Source: a beta proteobacterium AAP99 | GTDB taxonomy: Bacteria > Pseudomonadota > Gammaproteobacteria > Burkholderiales > Burkholderiaceae_C | Assembly: GCA_001295775.1 (NCBI GenBank) | Contig: LJIA01000002.1 | Location: forward strand, 186,001 to 250,000 | Direction of reading: 5' to 3' | Length of the DNA stretch: 64,000 nucleotides | Part shown: piece by piece, positions 1 through 8,174 of the stretch | How the letters are laid out: every line of letters begins with the position of its first letter | How positions within the stretch are numbered: position 1 is the first letter of the stretch | The notes under the pieces: generated by a model | The model's database searches: none | Seen by the model: only the letters and a program-made list of their open reading frames with translations | What the model was told of the DNA's origin: nothing | Position numbers and translations under genes: made by a program

Positions 1-2
1 CG

Positions 3-461
3 GGGGTGTCGCGGGCGGATGCAGGCGCGCTCATCACACCGCTGCTGGCCCGGCTGGGCCTGGCGGACTTTGCGCAGGTCTATCCACGGGAACTGTCCGG
101 CGGCATGAAGATGCGTGTGTCGATTGCCCGCGCGCTGGTCACACAGCCCGCCGTGCTGCTGATGGATGAGCCCTTTGCCGCGCTGGACGAGATCACCCGC
201 TTCGCGCTGAACCGCGACCTGCTGGCCCTGTCGGCCGAACAGGGTTTCACCACCGTGTTCGTGACGCACAGCGTGTACGAAAGCGTGTTTCTGGCGGACC
301 GTGTCTGCGTGATGAGTGCGCGCCCGGGGCGCGTGGTGGCACAGATCGCCATCGATGCGCCCGCACCGCGCGAGGCCGCCTTCCGACACACGCCGCAGTA
401 CGCCACCTGGTGCGCCGAGGTCTCCGATGCGTTGACGAGCGCCAGCGGGGTGCAGGCATGA
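3..461 (+). CDS. ABC transporter ATP-binding protein, NitT/TauT type (5' end outside window)
   Basis: C-terminal part of a cytoplasmic ABC ATPase that would power uptake of a nitrate-, sulfonate- or thiamine-precursor-like solute. The reading frame is open to the window edge, so the Walker A half lies upstream. Visible are the ABC signature LSGGMKMRVSIARAL, Walker B VLLMDEPFAALDE with its catalytic glutamate, and the H-loop VTHS. The signature followed by KMRVSIARAL is typical of the SsuB/TauB/NrtD group. The stop overlaps the permease start by ATGA, so the two are translationally coupled. No substrate-binding protein is visible, so the substrate is unknown. Confidence 0.9.
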   Translation, partial: GVSRADAGALITPLLARLGLADFAQVYPRELSGGMKMRVSIARALVTQPAVLLMDEPFAALDEITRFALNRDLLALSAEQGFTTVFVTHSVYESVFLADRVCVMSARPGRVVAQIAIDAPAPREAAFRHTPQYATWCAEVSDALTSASGVQA

Positions 462-1285
462 GCAGCACACCGTCCATGAACAACGGTCCGTCGAACGGCG
501 GCCTGCCAACGGGCGTGCGCGTGCTGCTGCCCGTTGGCGTCATCCTCGGCGCGCTGGTGCTCTGGGAAGTGCTGGTGCGCGTGAACCAGATCCCGCACTA
601 CATCCTGCCCGCGCCCACGCTGGTGGCGCAGACACTGGCGGAGAACTTCGGCTCGCTGGCCGGGAGTTGGTGGTTCACGATCAAGATCACCTTCGGGGCG
701 CTGCTGCTGGCAGCCAGCGGCGGCGTGTTGCTGGCGGTGATGTTTGCGCTCTCACGCTGGGTGGCGGCGAGTCTGTGGCCCTTTGCCATCGTGCTGCAGG
801 TCACGCCGATCGTCGCGATTGCGCCGCTCATATTGATCTACGTGGAGAGCACGACCGCTGCGTTGCTGCTCTGCGCCTGGATCGTGGCCTTCTTCCCGGT
901 GCTCTCCAACACAGTAATCGGCCTGCGCGCGGCCGAGCCGGGGCTGCGCGAACTGTTCACGCTGTACCGCGCCACGCCGGTGCAGCGCCTGCGCTTTCTT
1001 CTTGTGCCCAGCAGCCTGCCGTACTTCCTGGCCGGGCTCAAGGTCGCGGGCGGCCTGTCCCTGATCGGCGCCATCGTGGCCGAATTCGTGGCCGGCGTGG
1101 CGGGCAAGGAGACCGGGCTCGCCTCGCGCATTCTCGAAGCCAGCTACCGCACCGAGACTCCCAAGATGTTCGCCGCACTCGTGCTCGTCTCGCTCACCGG
1201 CGTGGCGATCTTCTTCCTGTTCGAAGGCCTGTCCCGCTGGCTGCTGGGCAGCTGGCACGCCACGGAGCGCGAACGCGGCGAGTGA
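458..1285 (+). CDS. ABC transporter permease, NitT/TauT type
   Basis: Inner-membrane permease of about 275 residues, the usual length for SsuC/TauC/NrtB-like subunits. The ATG at 458 overlaps the ATPase stop; an in-frame start at 410 would run back into the ATPase gene and is less likely. A hydrophobic first helix begins near residue 18 (VRVLLPVGVILGALVLW), and about six membrane segments follow. The cytoplasmic EAA-type loop that docks on the ATPase is seen around ELFTLYRATPVQRLRFLLVP. PAPTLVAQTL after the first helix is the usual periplasmic entry motif of this family. Substrate not deducible. Confidence 0.9.
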   Translation: MSSTPSMNNGPSNGGLPTGVRVLLPVGVILGALVLWEVLVRVNQIPHYILPAPTLVAQTLAENFGSLAGSWWFTIKITFGALLLAASGGVLLAVMFALSRWVAASLWPFAIVLQVTPIVAIAPLILIYVESTTAALLLCAWIVAFFPVLSNTVIGLRAAEPGLRELFTLYRATPVQRLRFLLVPSSLPYFLAGLKVAGGLSLIGAIVAEFVAGVAGKETGLASRILEASYRTETPKMFAALVLVSLTGVAIFFLFEGLSRWLLGSWHATERERGE

Positions 1286-1312
1286 GCGCGGTGACGGTCG
1301 GGGTTGGCGCGC

Positions 1313-2479
1313 TCAGGCGCCCAGCTCCATCAGCGCCGCGGCATCCAGATGCCGGCTGGCCCGTGCGGCCAGTGCGATGAAGGCGGCGTCGCTTGCGCGC
1401 GTCCAGCCGCGTTGGGGTGGGGCGATGAGGGTGTGCTCCAGATGCGGTTCGAAGCCGCGCTTGCGCTTGAAGTCGCCGGCACCGCTGGAGAAGTTGAAGC
1501 GCAGCTCGTGCGTGATGGCGTGATGGATCAGCCAGGCCACGAGCTGGCGGTACAGGCCCTGGCGCGTGTCGGCGGCGGTGTCATAGCCGAGCATCGGCAC
1601 GGAGAGCACCTCGCCCACGCGGTGCAGCGCTGCGAAGGCGACGAGGCGCAACCCGTCGTCCTGCGGCTGGGCCAGGCCGACCAGCCGCAGCACCCCGGCG
1701 CCGCGCGCCCAGTGCAGGAAAGGCGCGGTGTAGTCCGGGTTGCGCGGGCCGTGCTTCGCGCGATAGACCAGCGTGTAGAGCGCGAGCGCCTGCTCGACCA
1801 GCACCGAATCATCAAAGGCACTGTCGGGCAGCTCGATCAAGCCGCCCTTGCGCAGCAGGCCGAGATCCCGCTTGGTGTGCGAGGCGCGATTGGCACGGGC
1901 CGCGTCGAGCCAATACACAACGCGGGCGGGCAGGGCCGTAAAGCCCTGGGCCTGCAGGGTGATGCGCAGGTCTTCGTCGGCCGCGTCGATGTTGCGCACG
2001 GCCGTGGGCCGATGTGGCCAGAGTGCACGCAGCGCGTCTGCGCTGCGGCGCAGGGTGTCGCGTTGGGTGCGGCTGCGCAGGGTGGTGGACAGCGGCAGGC
2101 TGCCGAGTTGCACCGCGCGCGCCCAGGGGCCGAGCCATGCGAGGCTGGCCACGCCATGCAGCGCGGCATAGCCCGCCGCCAGGCGCAGGGTGCCCATGCG
2201 CTCGGGCGCGCGGCCGGCCCATTCGTCCACCGCGTACCCTACCGAGGCGGACCACAGGCAGCTCACCCAGCTGCGCTGCGTCATGGGCACGCGCGCCGGC
2301 CGCTGCGGCACGATGCAGGGCAGGCCTTGGGTGAAGCAAAGCTCGGCGTCGGCATTGCGCACCCAGGGCGCCAGCGGCTGCGCGGCCACGGCCGTGGCCT
2401 GTGGTGGCCGGGCCGGGCTGCCCGAGGGTGCGGGCAGCGGGTGCGTGGTCACGGGAGAGCTCATGGCGGGCGGGCTCAT
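1313..2479 (-). CDS. GNAT/FemAB-like acyltransferase next to btaA
   Basis: Protein of 388 residues. The C-terminal half looks like a FemAB/GNAT-fold acyltransferase: the stretch QGLYRQLVAWLIHHAITH followed by NFSSGAGDFKRKRGF resembles the C-terminal signature of GNAT-like proteins that modify amino groups. The N-terminal 40 residues are low-complexity Pro/Ala. It starts 12 bp after the stop of the btaA-like gene, so both are probably on one mRNA. Inference: it may acylate or otherwise modify the amino lipid made by the BtaA homologue. No direct evidence for the substrate. An alternative start lies at 2464. Confidence 0.6.
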   Translation of the reverse strand: MSPPAMSSPVTTHPLPAPSGSPARPPQATAVAAQPLAPWVRNADAELCFTQGLPCIVPQRPARVPMTQRSWVSCLWSASVGYAVDEWAGRAPERMGTLRLAAGYAALHGVASLAWLGPWARAVQLGSLPLSTTLRSRTQRDTLRRSADALRALWPHRPTAVRNIDAADEDLRITLQAQGFTALPARVVYWLDAARANRASHTKRDLGLLRKGGLIELPDSAFDDSVLVEQALALYTLVYRAKHGPRNPDYTAPFLHWARGAGVLRLVGLAQPQDDGLRLVAFAALHRVGEVLSVPMLGYDTAADTRQGLYRQLVAWLIHHAITHELRFNFSSGAGDFKRKRGFEPHLEHTLIAPPQRGWTRASDAAFIALAARASRHLDAAALMELGA

Positions 2480-2491
2480 GGTGCTCTGCGG

Positions 2492-3829
2492 CTACTTCAG
2501 CTCGTAGACGAAGAAGCCGCCATAGATGCCGGAGCGGTCTTCGGCATTGAGCGCGCTGGCCGGTTCAATGCGCTGCCAGGCGTCCAGCAGCTCGGGCGGC
2601 AGGGCGGCTGGCAGGGGTGAGTCCGTGCCCGCGGTGCGGAACACCACGCGTGCACCTGGCCGCGCGGTGCGCGTGATCTGCGTCCACAGGCGCGTGAGCT
2701 GTGCGTGGCTCATCCAGTCCTGCGCGTCCAGCAGCACGTAGCGGTCCAGGCTGGCGGAGGCTTCGCTCGCGAGATGGTCCAGCACGTTCTCATGGCGCAG
2801 CTTCAGGCGGTGGGCGTGCGCGCGCAGGGTTTCGAAGTGGGCGCGCTGCAGGTAGGGCGGCAATGGCCCCTCATGCCCGGCGGTGGCAGCACGCTGTTGC
2901 AGGCCGCGCCAGGCATAGCCGCCGGTGAAGGCCTGCCAGGCAAAGTAGTTGTCCTCCCGCGCGCTCACGGTCGCCAGCTGGCGGGCGCGCGCCTTGAGCA
3001 CGTCGGCCATGGTCTCGGGCCGGCCGTTGCACAGGGCCTGGTACTGCGCGGGCGGAATGCCCAGGTTGTAGACAATCAGCGGCGAGCTGCAGACCCAGCG
3101 CGCGAAGCGGGTGTTGAAGATCGGCGCGACCTTGGCGTCGAACCACGCGGCCTGCTCGAACTCGGTGCGCTGCTCGGCCCAATCGCTCAGGCGCACGCCA
3201 TGCAGACGCGCGAAGAAGCGGGCTGCGCGCACAAACTTGCCCAGCAGGCCCTGCTTGTAGAAGCCGCGCGCAAACCAGCCGATGCGCCGGCGGCCCAGCC
3301 AGTCGCGCTGGTTCCAGTAGGCGCGCACCTCCGGCGCCAGTGTCGGCGCGATGAGCTCGTCATACAGCGCCACGTTCATCTCGTCGGCCGCGCCGGCAAA
3401 GAAGCGCTGGTACTGCGCGGCATCGGGCAGGGCACGCGCGGCGGCCTGCTTGAGCGCAACGAGTGCGAGGTGGTTGTGGTTCAGGTCCAGCGCCACGACC
3501 TCGGCCGGGCCGTCCAGCAGGTAGCTCAGCGCGTTGCAGCCGCCGGAGGCCAGGGTGAGCACGCGGTGCTCGGGCTTGAGTTGCAGCACCTCGCGGTCCA
3601 CGCGTGGGTCTTCCCAGATCTGGGTGTAGACCAGCTGCTTGAACCAGCTGGCGAACCAGCGATCCAGCAGACCCGGCTTCGCGTCGGCCTCGCCTTCACG
3701 GTGGCCGAAGACCGCATGCTCCAGCAGCTCACCGGCGCGCTGATCCGACAGCGCAGTGGCCTGGGGCAGGGCGGTGGCGGAGGCACCGTGGGTGGCAGAC
3801 AGGAGCGGAGTGGGGCGATTGGGTTCCAT
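2492..3829 (-). CDS. btaA: BtaA-like S-adenosylmethionine:diacylglycerol 3-amino-3-carboxypropyltransferase (DUF3419)
   Basis: 445 residues. BtaA moves the aminocarboxypropyl group of SAM onto diacylglycerol, giving the homoserine lipid that BtaB then N-methylates to betaine lipid DGTS. Family marks seen: FKQLVYTQIWEDPRVD near residues 64-79, the SAM-site segment VLTLASGGCNALSYLL followed by VVALDLNHNHL, and a C-terminal segment with DAQDWMS and FRTAG. It leads an apparent two-gene operon with the GNAT-like gene. No BtaB-type methyltransferase is next to it, which is unusual for a betaine-lipid locus and leaves the final product uncertain. Confidence 0.8.
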   Translation of the reverse strand: MEPNRPTPLLSATHGASATALPQATALSDQRAGELLEHAVFGHREGEADAKPGLLDRWFASWFKQLVYTQIWEDPRVDREVLQLKPEHRVLTLASGGCNALSYLLDGPAEVVALDLNHNHLALVALKQAAARALPDAAQYQRFFAGAADEMNVALYDELIAPTLAPEVRAYWNQRDWLGRRRIGWFARGFYKQGLLGKFVRAARFFARLHGVRLSDWAEQRTEFEQAAWFDAKVAPIFNTRFARWVCSSPLIVYNLGIPPAQYQALCNGRPETMADVLKARARQLATVSAREDNYFAWQAFTGGYAWRGLQQRAATAGHEGPLPPYLQRAHFETLRAHAHRLKLRHENVLDHLASEASASLDRYVLLDAQDWMSHAQLTRLWTQITRTARPGARVVFRTAGTDSPLPAALPPELLDAWQRIEPASALNAEDRSGIYGGFFVYELK

Positions 3830-4063
3830 GCCCCGGCATGTTTGGCGCGCCGTGCGAAGCCGGCGTGAAGCGACGGCGTCAGAGCCGTGACAAGTGGCCG
3901 GTGCATTGGGGTTTTCAGTGGCCCGCTTGAGGCGAAATGAAACGCTGCGGTCACTGAATCGTCATGCGGCCTGCCTGAAATGCAGCGTTTTGTTACGGCG
4001 CACGCCAGCTTTGCCGAGCTCGCGCCGCCCATGCCAGCGAGACCCCACGGGAGCAGACCACAA

Positions 4064-5707
4064 ATGATCCAGACCCTATTCAGCAAGCGCGCGTTGCCGC
4101 GCCTAGCCGCGCTGCTGGCCACCGCCGGCGTGCTTGTGGCCGCCGGTTGCGGCGGCGGCGGTGAAGTGAACACCACGCCGCCCGCGGCCGTGGAGCCCAC
4201 GCCCAACAGCCTGTCGCTGACCTTCCTGGGCCGCTATGCCCCGCCCACCCCCGGTGTGGGTGGCGCGGAAATCCCCGCCTGGGACGCCACCACCCGCCGC
4301 CTGTTCGTGGTGAACGGCGCCGCCGGCAGCGTGGACGTGCTGAGCCTGTCCAACCCGGCCGCTCCGCAGAAGATCGGCGAGATCCCGGCCGCCACCCTGG
4401 GTGGCCCGGTCAACAGCGTGAGCGCCTTCGGCGGCATCGTCGCCCTGGCCGTGGAAGCGCCGGTCAAGACCGACAACGGCACCGTGCAGCTCTTCAACGC
4501 GGCCAACCTGCAGCGCATCGGCAACCCCATCCCGGTGGGCGCGCTGCCCGACATGCTGACCTTCTCGCCGGACGGCAAGACGATCCTCGTGGCCAATGAG
4601 GGCGAGCCGAATGACGCCTACACGATCGACCCCGAGGGTTCGATCAGCATCATCGACGTCAGCAACCCCTTCACGCCCACCGTGCGCACCGCCGACTTCC
4701 GCGCCTTCAATGCCCGCGCCGCCGAACTTCGTACGGCCGGCGTGCGCATCTTCGGCCCCAATGCAACTGTCGCTCAGGATCTGGAGCCCGAGTACATCAC
4801 CGTGAGCGCCGATGGCCGCACCGCCTGGGTCACGCTGCAGGAGAACAATGCCCTGGCGCTGGTAGACATTCCGTCCGCCACGGTCGGGCAGATCGTGCCC
4901 CTGGGCTACAAGAACCACGCCCTGGCCGGCAACGGCATCGACGCGTCCGACCGCGACAGCCGCATCAACATCCAGCAATGGCCGGTGTTCGGCATGTATC
5001 AGCCGGACGCGATCGCCAGCTTCGTGGTCGGTGGCGAGACCTTCCTGATCACCGCCAATGAAGGCGATGCCCGCGCCTACACCGGCTTCAATGAGGAAGT
5101 ACGTGCCTCCACGCTTACCTTCGCGCCCAGTCTGCTGAACAACCCCTTGTGCGGCGGCCCCTGCAACACCGCAGACCGCCTCGGCCGCCTGCAGGTGACC
5201 AACACCCTGGGCCGCAACGCCACCACCGGCCAGTACGAAGCGCTGTACGCCTTCGGCGCGCGCAGCTTCAGCGTCTGGAGCGCCACCGGCCAGCAGGTCT
5301 ACGACAGCGGCGACGAACTCGAGCGCCGCACCGCTGCCCTGTTCCCGACCAACTTCAACGCCAGCAACGACAACAACACCTTCGACGACCGCAGCGACAA
5401 CAAGGGCCCCGAGCCCGAGGGCGTGATCGTCGCGCGCTTCGGCACGAAGAATTACGCCTTCATCGGCCTGGAGCGCATCGGCGGCGTGATGGTCTACGAC
5501 CTCTCCAACCCGCGGGCCCCGGCCTTCGTCACCTACATCAACACCCGCGACTTCACCCAGCCCGTGACCAGCCCCGCCAGCGGAGACCGCGGCCCCGAAG
5601 GCCTGACGATCATCCCCGCCAGCAGCTCGCCCACCGGCACCCCGCTGCTCGTGGTGGCCAATGAAACCAGCGGCACAACGGCGGTGTTCCGCATCAACTT
5701 CCTGTGA
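4064..5707 (+). CDS. Choice-of-anchor I family lipoprotein
   Basis: 547 residues from the ATG at 4064, preceded by GGGAG about 12 bp upstream. A short signal sequence ends in a lipobox (LVAAGC followed by a glycine run), so the protein is probably a lipoprotein. The body is a beta-propeller-like surface protein: repeated strands such as PDMLTFSPDGKTILVANEGE, LEPEYITVSADGRTAWVTLQ and GPEPEGVIVARFGTKNYAFIG are characteristic of the choice-of-anchor I family found with phytase-like or alkaline-phosphatase-associated domains. Enzyme activity is not established. A stop-proximal terminator follows, so it is monocistronic. Confidence 0.8.
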   Translation: MIQTLFSKRALPRLAALLATAGVLVAAGCGGGGEVNTTPPAAVEPTPNSLSLTFLGRYAPPTPGVGGAEIPAWDATTRRLFVVNGAAGSVDVLSLSNPAAPQKIGEIPAATLGGPVNSVSAFGGIVALAVEAPVKTDNGTVQLFNAANLQRIGNPIPVGALPDMLTFSPDGKTILVANEGEPNDAYTIDPEGSISIIDVSNPFTPTVRTADFRAFNARAAELRTAGVRIFGPNATVAQDLEPEYITVSADGRTAWVTLQENNALALVDIPSATVGQIVPLGYKNHALAGNGIDASDRDSRINIQQWPVFGMYQPDAIASFVVGGETFLITANEGDARAYTGFNEEVRASTLTFAPSLLNNPLCGGPCNTADRLGRLQVTNTLGRNATTGQYEALYAFGARSFSVWSATGQQVYDSGDELERRTAALFPTNFNASNDNNTFDDRSDNKGPEPEGVIVARFGTKNYAFIGLERIGGVMVYDLSNPRAPAFVTYINTRDFTQPVTSPASGDRGPEGLTIIPASSSPTGTPLLVVANETSGTTAVFRINFL

Positions 5708-5769
5708 GGCGTTGACGCACAGCTAGACAGGTCTCGATCGGCAGAACAGCTTGCTGCCGTGACGGAAGG

Positions 5770-5801
5770 AAAGGGACTGGGGGACGCCTCAGTCCCTTTT
5801 T
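5770..5801 (+). terminator. Rho-independent terminator of the choice-of-anchor lipoprotein gene
   Basis: A perfect stem AAGGGACTG/CAGTCCCTT (5771-5779 with 5790-5798) with a 10-nt loop is followed by a T-rich run. It lies about 60 bp after the stop codon. Confidence 0.85.
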
Positions 5802-5865
5802 CTATTGACGGTGCTTCATTAGCGGGCTTGGTTGAGGCCCGCACTTCGAAACGTAGATCCAGCAC

Positions 5866-5919
5866 TGGCGCGGCTTTCCAAGGCAAATTGGCTCGAAACC
5901 CGCGCGGGACAAGCGGAAA
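5866..5919 (+). repeat. Dispersed palindromic repeat, copy A
   Basis: Intergenic copy ending GGGACAAGCGGAAA at 5906-5919. It carries the imperfect hairpin AAGGCAAATTGGCT and the linker CGAAACCCGCGC. Upstream, AACGTAGATCCAGCA (5849-5863) matches the flank of copy C at about 22779. Member of the family described in the findings. Confidence 0.75.
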
Positions 5920-5991
5920 GCCCGTTCAGACCCTCAGCAGATTCAGCTTCACTCAAGCGCGACACAGCCCCGGGGCTGGCCAATCGCGGGC

Positions 5992-6330
5992 CTACACCCG
6001 CTCGTCCACCCGCCGGCCCAGCAGCGCGCGCTGCATCTCGTCCTGCGTCTGCAGCACCAGCACGTTGGCCTTGAAGCTGTAGAGCGCCATCTTCTGCTCC
6101 ACAACTTCTTCGGTCAGCTCCACGCCGGGCTCAGAGGCCTGCGTGACGCTGGCCGCGACGCCGCCTGGCTGGGTGGACGAAGACGGCAGGGCGGCCTGTT
6201 CCACACCCAGGCGGCGGTAGCCGGGCGTATTCATGTTGGCCACGTTGTTGGCGCTGGCAGCCATGCGCAGGCTGGCGGCGTTCAGGCCGGAGAGGGCGGT
6301 GCTGGCAGCTGGGGCGGTGAGCGGGCTCAT
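5992..6330 (-). CDS. Orphan short flagellar basal-body-rod-like protein
   Basis: 112 residues. The N-terminal segment SGLNAASLRMAASANNVANMNTPGYR is the conserved rod/hook signature (ANNxANxNTxGY) shared by FlgB, FlgC, FlgF and FlgG, and the C-terminal segment GVELTEEVVEQKMALYSFKANV resembles the rod-protein C-terminal helix. FlgC is longer, and the central domain is nearly absent. No other flagellar gene is nearby. It may be a genuine small paralogue of FlgC-type proteins or a reduced remnant; the intact frame argues for the former. Exported by the flagellar type III route in known relatives. Confidence 0.6.
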   Translation of the reverse strand: MSPLTAPAASTALSGLNAASLRMAASANNVANMNTPGYRRLGVEQAALPSSSTQPGGVAASVTQASEPGVELTEEVVEQKMALYSFKANVLVLQTQDEMQRALLGRRVDERV

Positions 6331-6419
6331 GCCCCGTTATCGGCAGCACTGCTGCGGCCTGAGCCGCTGTTGCGGCGCGGTTATCGCCAGGCGGACATGG
6401 CCGACATCGCAGGTATCGT

Positions 6420-6536
6420 CTCGATTATCAGATCATTATCTTCTAGATGTTTCGATGTTGAATTCAATAAATTGTTGTTTTTATTGGATAAACAGATTCA
6501 CATGGTAGCGAAATTTAGCTCATAATTCAGCTCATT
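6420..6536 (+). promoter_or_regulatory. AT-rich control region of the yjjJ-like gene
   Basis: The most AT-rich stretch of its surroundings. It contains the palindrome TTGAATTCAA (6458-6467) and a direct repeat AGCTCATAAT (6517-6526) / AGCTCATTAT (6529-6538), 12 bp apart, with the second copy reaching into the start codon. No Shine-Dalgarno sequence precedes the ATG. CATAAT at 6521-6526 could be a -10 box, which would give a nearly leaderless mRNA. Operator role is inferred. Confidence 0.5.
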
Positions 6537-8072
6537 ATGGCCCGCCAAATCGATGACAACGCACGCCGCACCCTGGTCGCCCATCTGCGCCGGGGGCCGC
6601 AGACGCAAGCGGCCTTGACGGAGGCCACCGGCGCATCGGCCGCGACCACCAAGCGCATGCTGGCGGAGCTTGCAGGCAGCGTGGTGGCGGCCGGGCAGAC
6701 CCGGAAGCGCCGCTTTGCGCTGCGCCGCACGCTCCGTGGGGCTGCGGCGCGCTTCGGGCTGTACGCCGTGGACCCGCGGGGGCGCGCGCTGGCCCAGGGT
6801 GAGCTAAGCCTCCTGGAGCCGGAAGGCAGCTGGTGCGATCTGGCTGCGCTGGGCTGGCCGGTGGGGCACGAGTCCGACACCGGCTTCTGGGCTGGACTGC
6901 CCTATCCCCTGTACGACATGGCGCCCCAAGGCTTTCTGGGCCGGCTGTTCGCCCAGCGGGAAGCACGCGAACTTGAGCTGCCGCCGGACCCGCGCAGCTG
7001 GGACGACAGCGCGATCGTCTGGGCGCTGTCCCGCCGGGGCACGGACTGCTCCGGGCACTTCATTGTGGGCGAGCGCGCACTCGATCAGTGGCAGCACAGC
7101 GTTCTGGCCGCGCAACACCCGCTGGCGCCGGGCGAGGAGACAACGCGCTACCCGGAGCTTGCCCAAGCCGCCACGGCGGGCGGCGCCGTGGGCTCCAGCG
7201 CGGCCGGGGAGTTTCCCAAGTTCACGGCCCTGCGCGAGCTGGCGGGCGGCGAGCCCGGCCACGTGATCGTCAAGTTCTCCGGAGACACCGCCGCGGGCGG
7301 CGCGGTGCAGCGCTGGGCCGACTTGCTCGTCTGCGAGCACCTGGCGCTCGAACATATTGCCCTGCTGCCCGCTGGCCAGCCTGCGCCGGGTGCCCCGCTG
7401 CTGCGTGCAGCGCGCGCTCGGCTCGTCAGCGCACAGGGGCGCCGCTTTCTCGAGGTGGAGCGCTTCGATCGGCACGGGCTGTTCGGCCGCAGCCCCATGC
7501 TCAGCCTGCAAGCGGCCAGCGACCATCTCCTGGCGCTTACAGACACCGACTGGCCGACGCACGCCGCCGGCCTGCACGCCTTGGGGCTGTTGAGCGAAAG
7601 CGACGTGGCTGCAGTGCAGCAGCTCTGGTGGTTCGGGCGCCTGATCGCCAACACCGACATGCATCTCGGCAATCTGAGCTTGATCCCGCTCGACGCGGCA
7701 CCCGCTGATCGGTCGATGACGCCGACCGAGCGCGATGCGGAGCGCAATACAGAATCAGCCGAGGGCGCGTCGCGCGCTCGTGCCCCGCTCAGGCCGCGGC
7801 TGGCACTCGCGCCGGTGTACGACATGCTGCCCATGGCCTTTGCGCCGCTGCCCGGTGGCGAAGTGCCCGGCGCGCCGGCGGGTGCGCTTGCAGGTGCGAT
7901 ATGGCAGCCGCCGCTGCCGCGCCCCGAGCATCGCGCCGCATGGCTGGCGGCGGCGCCTGTCGCGCTCGCGTTCTGGAAGCAGGCCGCTGAAGACCGCCGC
8001 GTCTCCGCAGGCTTTGCCCAGATCTGCTTTGCCGCTGGGCAAGCGCTGGAGCGCGCCATGCAGATCGCCTGA
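6537..8072 (+). CDS. yjjJ: HipA-family serine/threonine kinase toxin, YjjJ type
   Basis: 511 residues. HipA-family kinases phosphorylate cytoplasmic targets such as aminoacyl-tRNA synthetases and slow growth. Residues 1-65 look like a winged-helix/HTH (RRTLVAHLRRGPQTQAALTE, then TTKRMLAELAG), a fusion typical of YjjJ, so no separate HipB antitoxin is expected and none is present. The kinase core has the catalytic-loop motif ANTDMHLGNLSL (Asp near residue 374) and the DFD-like VYDMLPM. Between these lies an extra ~40-residue polar insertion (TPTERDAERNTESAEGASR). It is flanked by unrelated genes and looks monocistronic. Confidence 0.8.
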   Translation: MARQIDDNARRTLVAHLRRGPQTQAALTEATGASAATTKRMLAELAGSVVAAGQTRKRRFALRRTLRGAAARFGLYAVDPRGRALAQGELSLLEPEGSWCDLAALGWPVGHESDTGFWAGLPYPLYDMAPQGFLGRLFAQREARELELPPDPRSWDDSAIVWALSRRGTDCSGHFIVGERALDQWQHSVLAAQHPLAPGEETTRYPELAQAATAGGAVGSSAAGEFPKFTALRELAGGEPGHVIVKFSGDTAAGGAVQRWADLLVCEHLALEHIALLPAGQPAPGAPLLRAARARLVSAQGRRFLEVERFDRHGLFGRSPMLSLQAASDHLLALTDTDWPTHAAGLHALGLLSESDVAAVQQLWWFGRLIANTDMHLGNLSLIPLDAAPADRSMTPTERDAERNTESAEGASRARAPLRPRLALAPVYDMLPMAFAPLPGGEVPGAPAGALAGAIWQPPLPRPEHRAAWLAAAPVALAFWKQAAEDRRVSAGFAQICFAAGQALERAMQIA

Positions 8073-8104
8073 GATCTGCGCCTCTCAAGCAGGCTGCTTC
8101 TGCG

Positions 8105-8160
8105 GGCCTCGTGAGAGGCCACTTCAGCGGGTCCCTCCAGCGAATCGCTTCAGGTGGCCT
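8105..8160. terminator. Hairpins between convergent genes
   Basis: Between convergent yjjJ and the nitroreductase gene there is a perfect GGCCTC-GTGA-GAGGCC hairpin (8105-8120), and a second inverted pair AGGCCAC/GTGGCCT (8117-8123 with 8154-8160). No clear T-run follows on either strand, so a terminator role is tentative. Confidence 0.4.
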
Positions 8161-8174
8161 CTACAGCGGCCCAT

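Noticed and set aside
1304-2620. 438-codon plus-strand ORF opposite the GNAT/FemAB-like gene
   Set aside because: Crosses the end of btaA and has low-complexity composition; the minus-strand protein has motif content and operon spacing.
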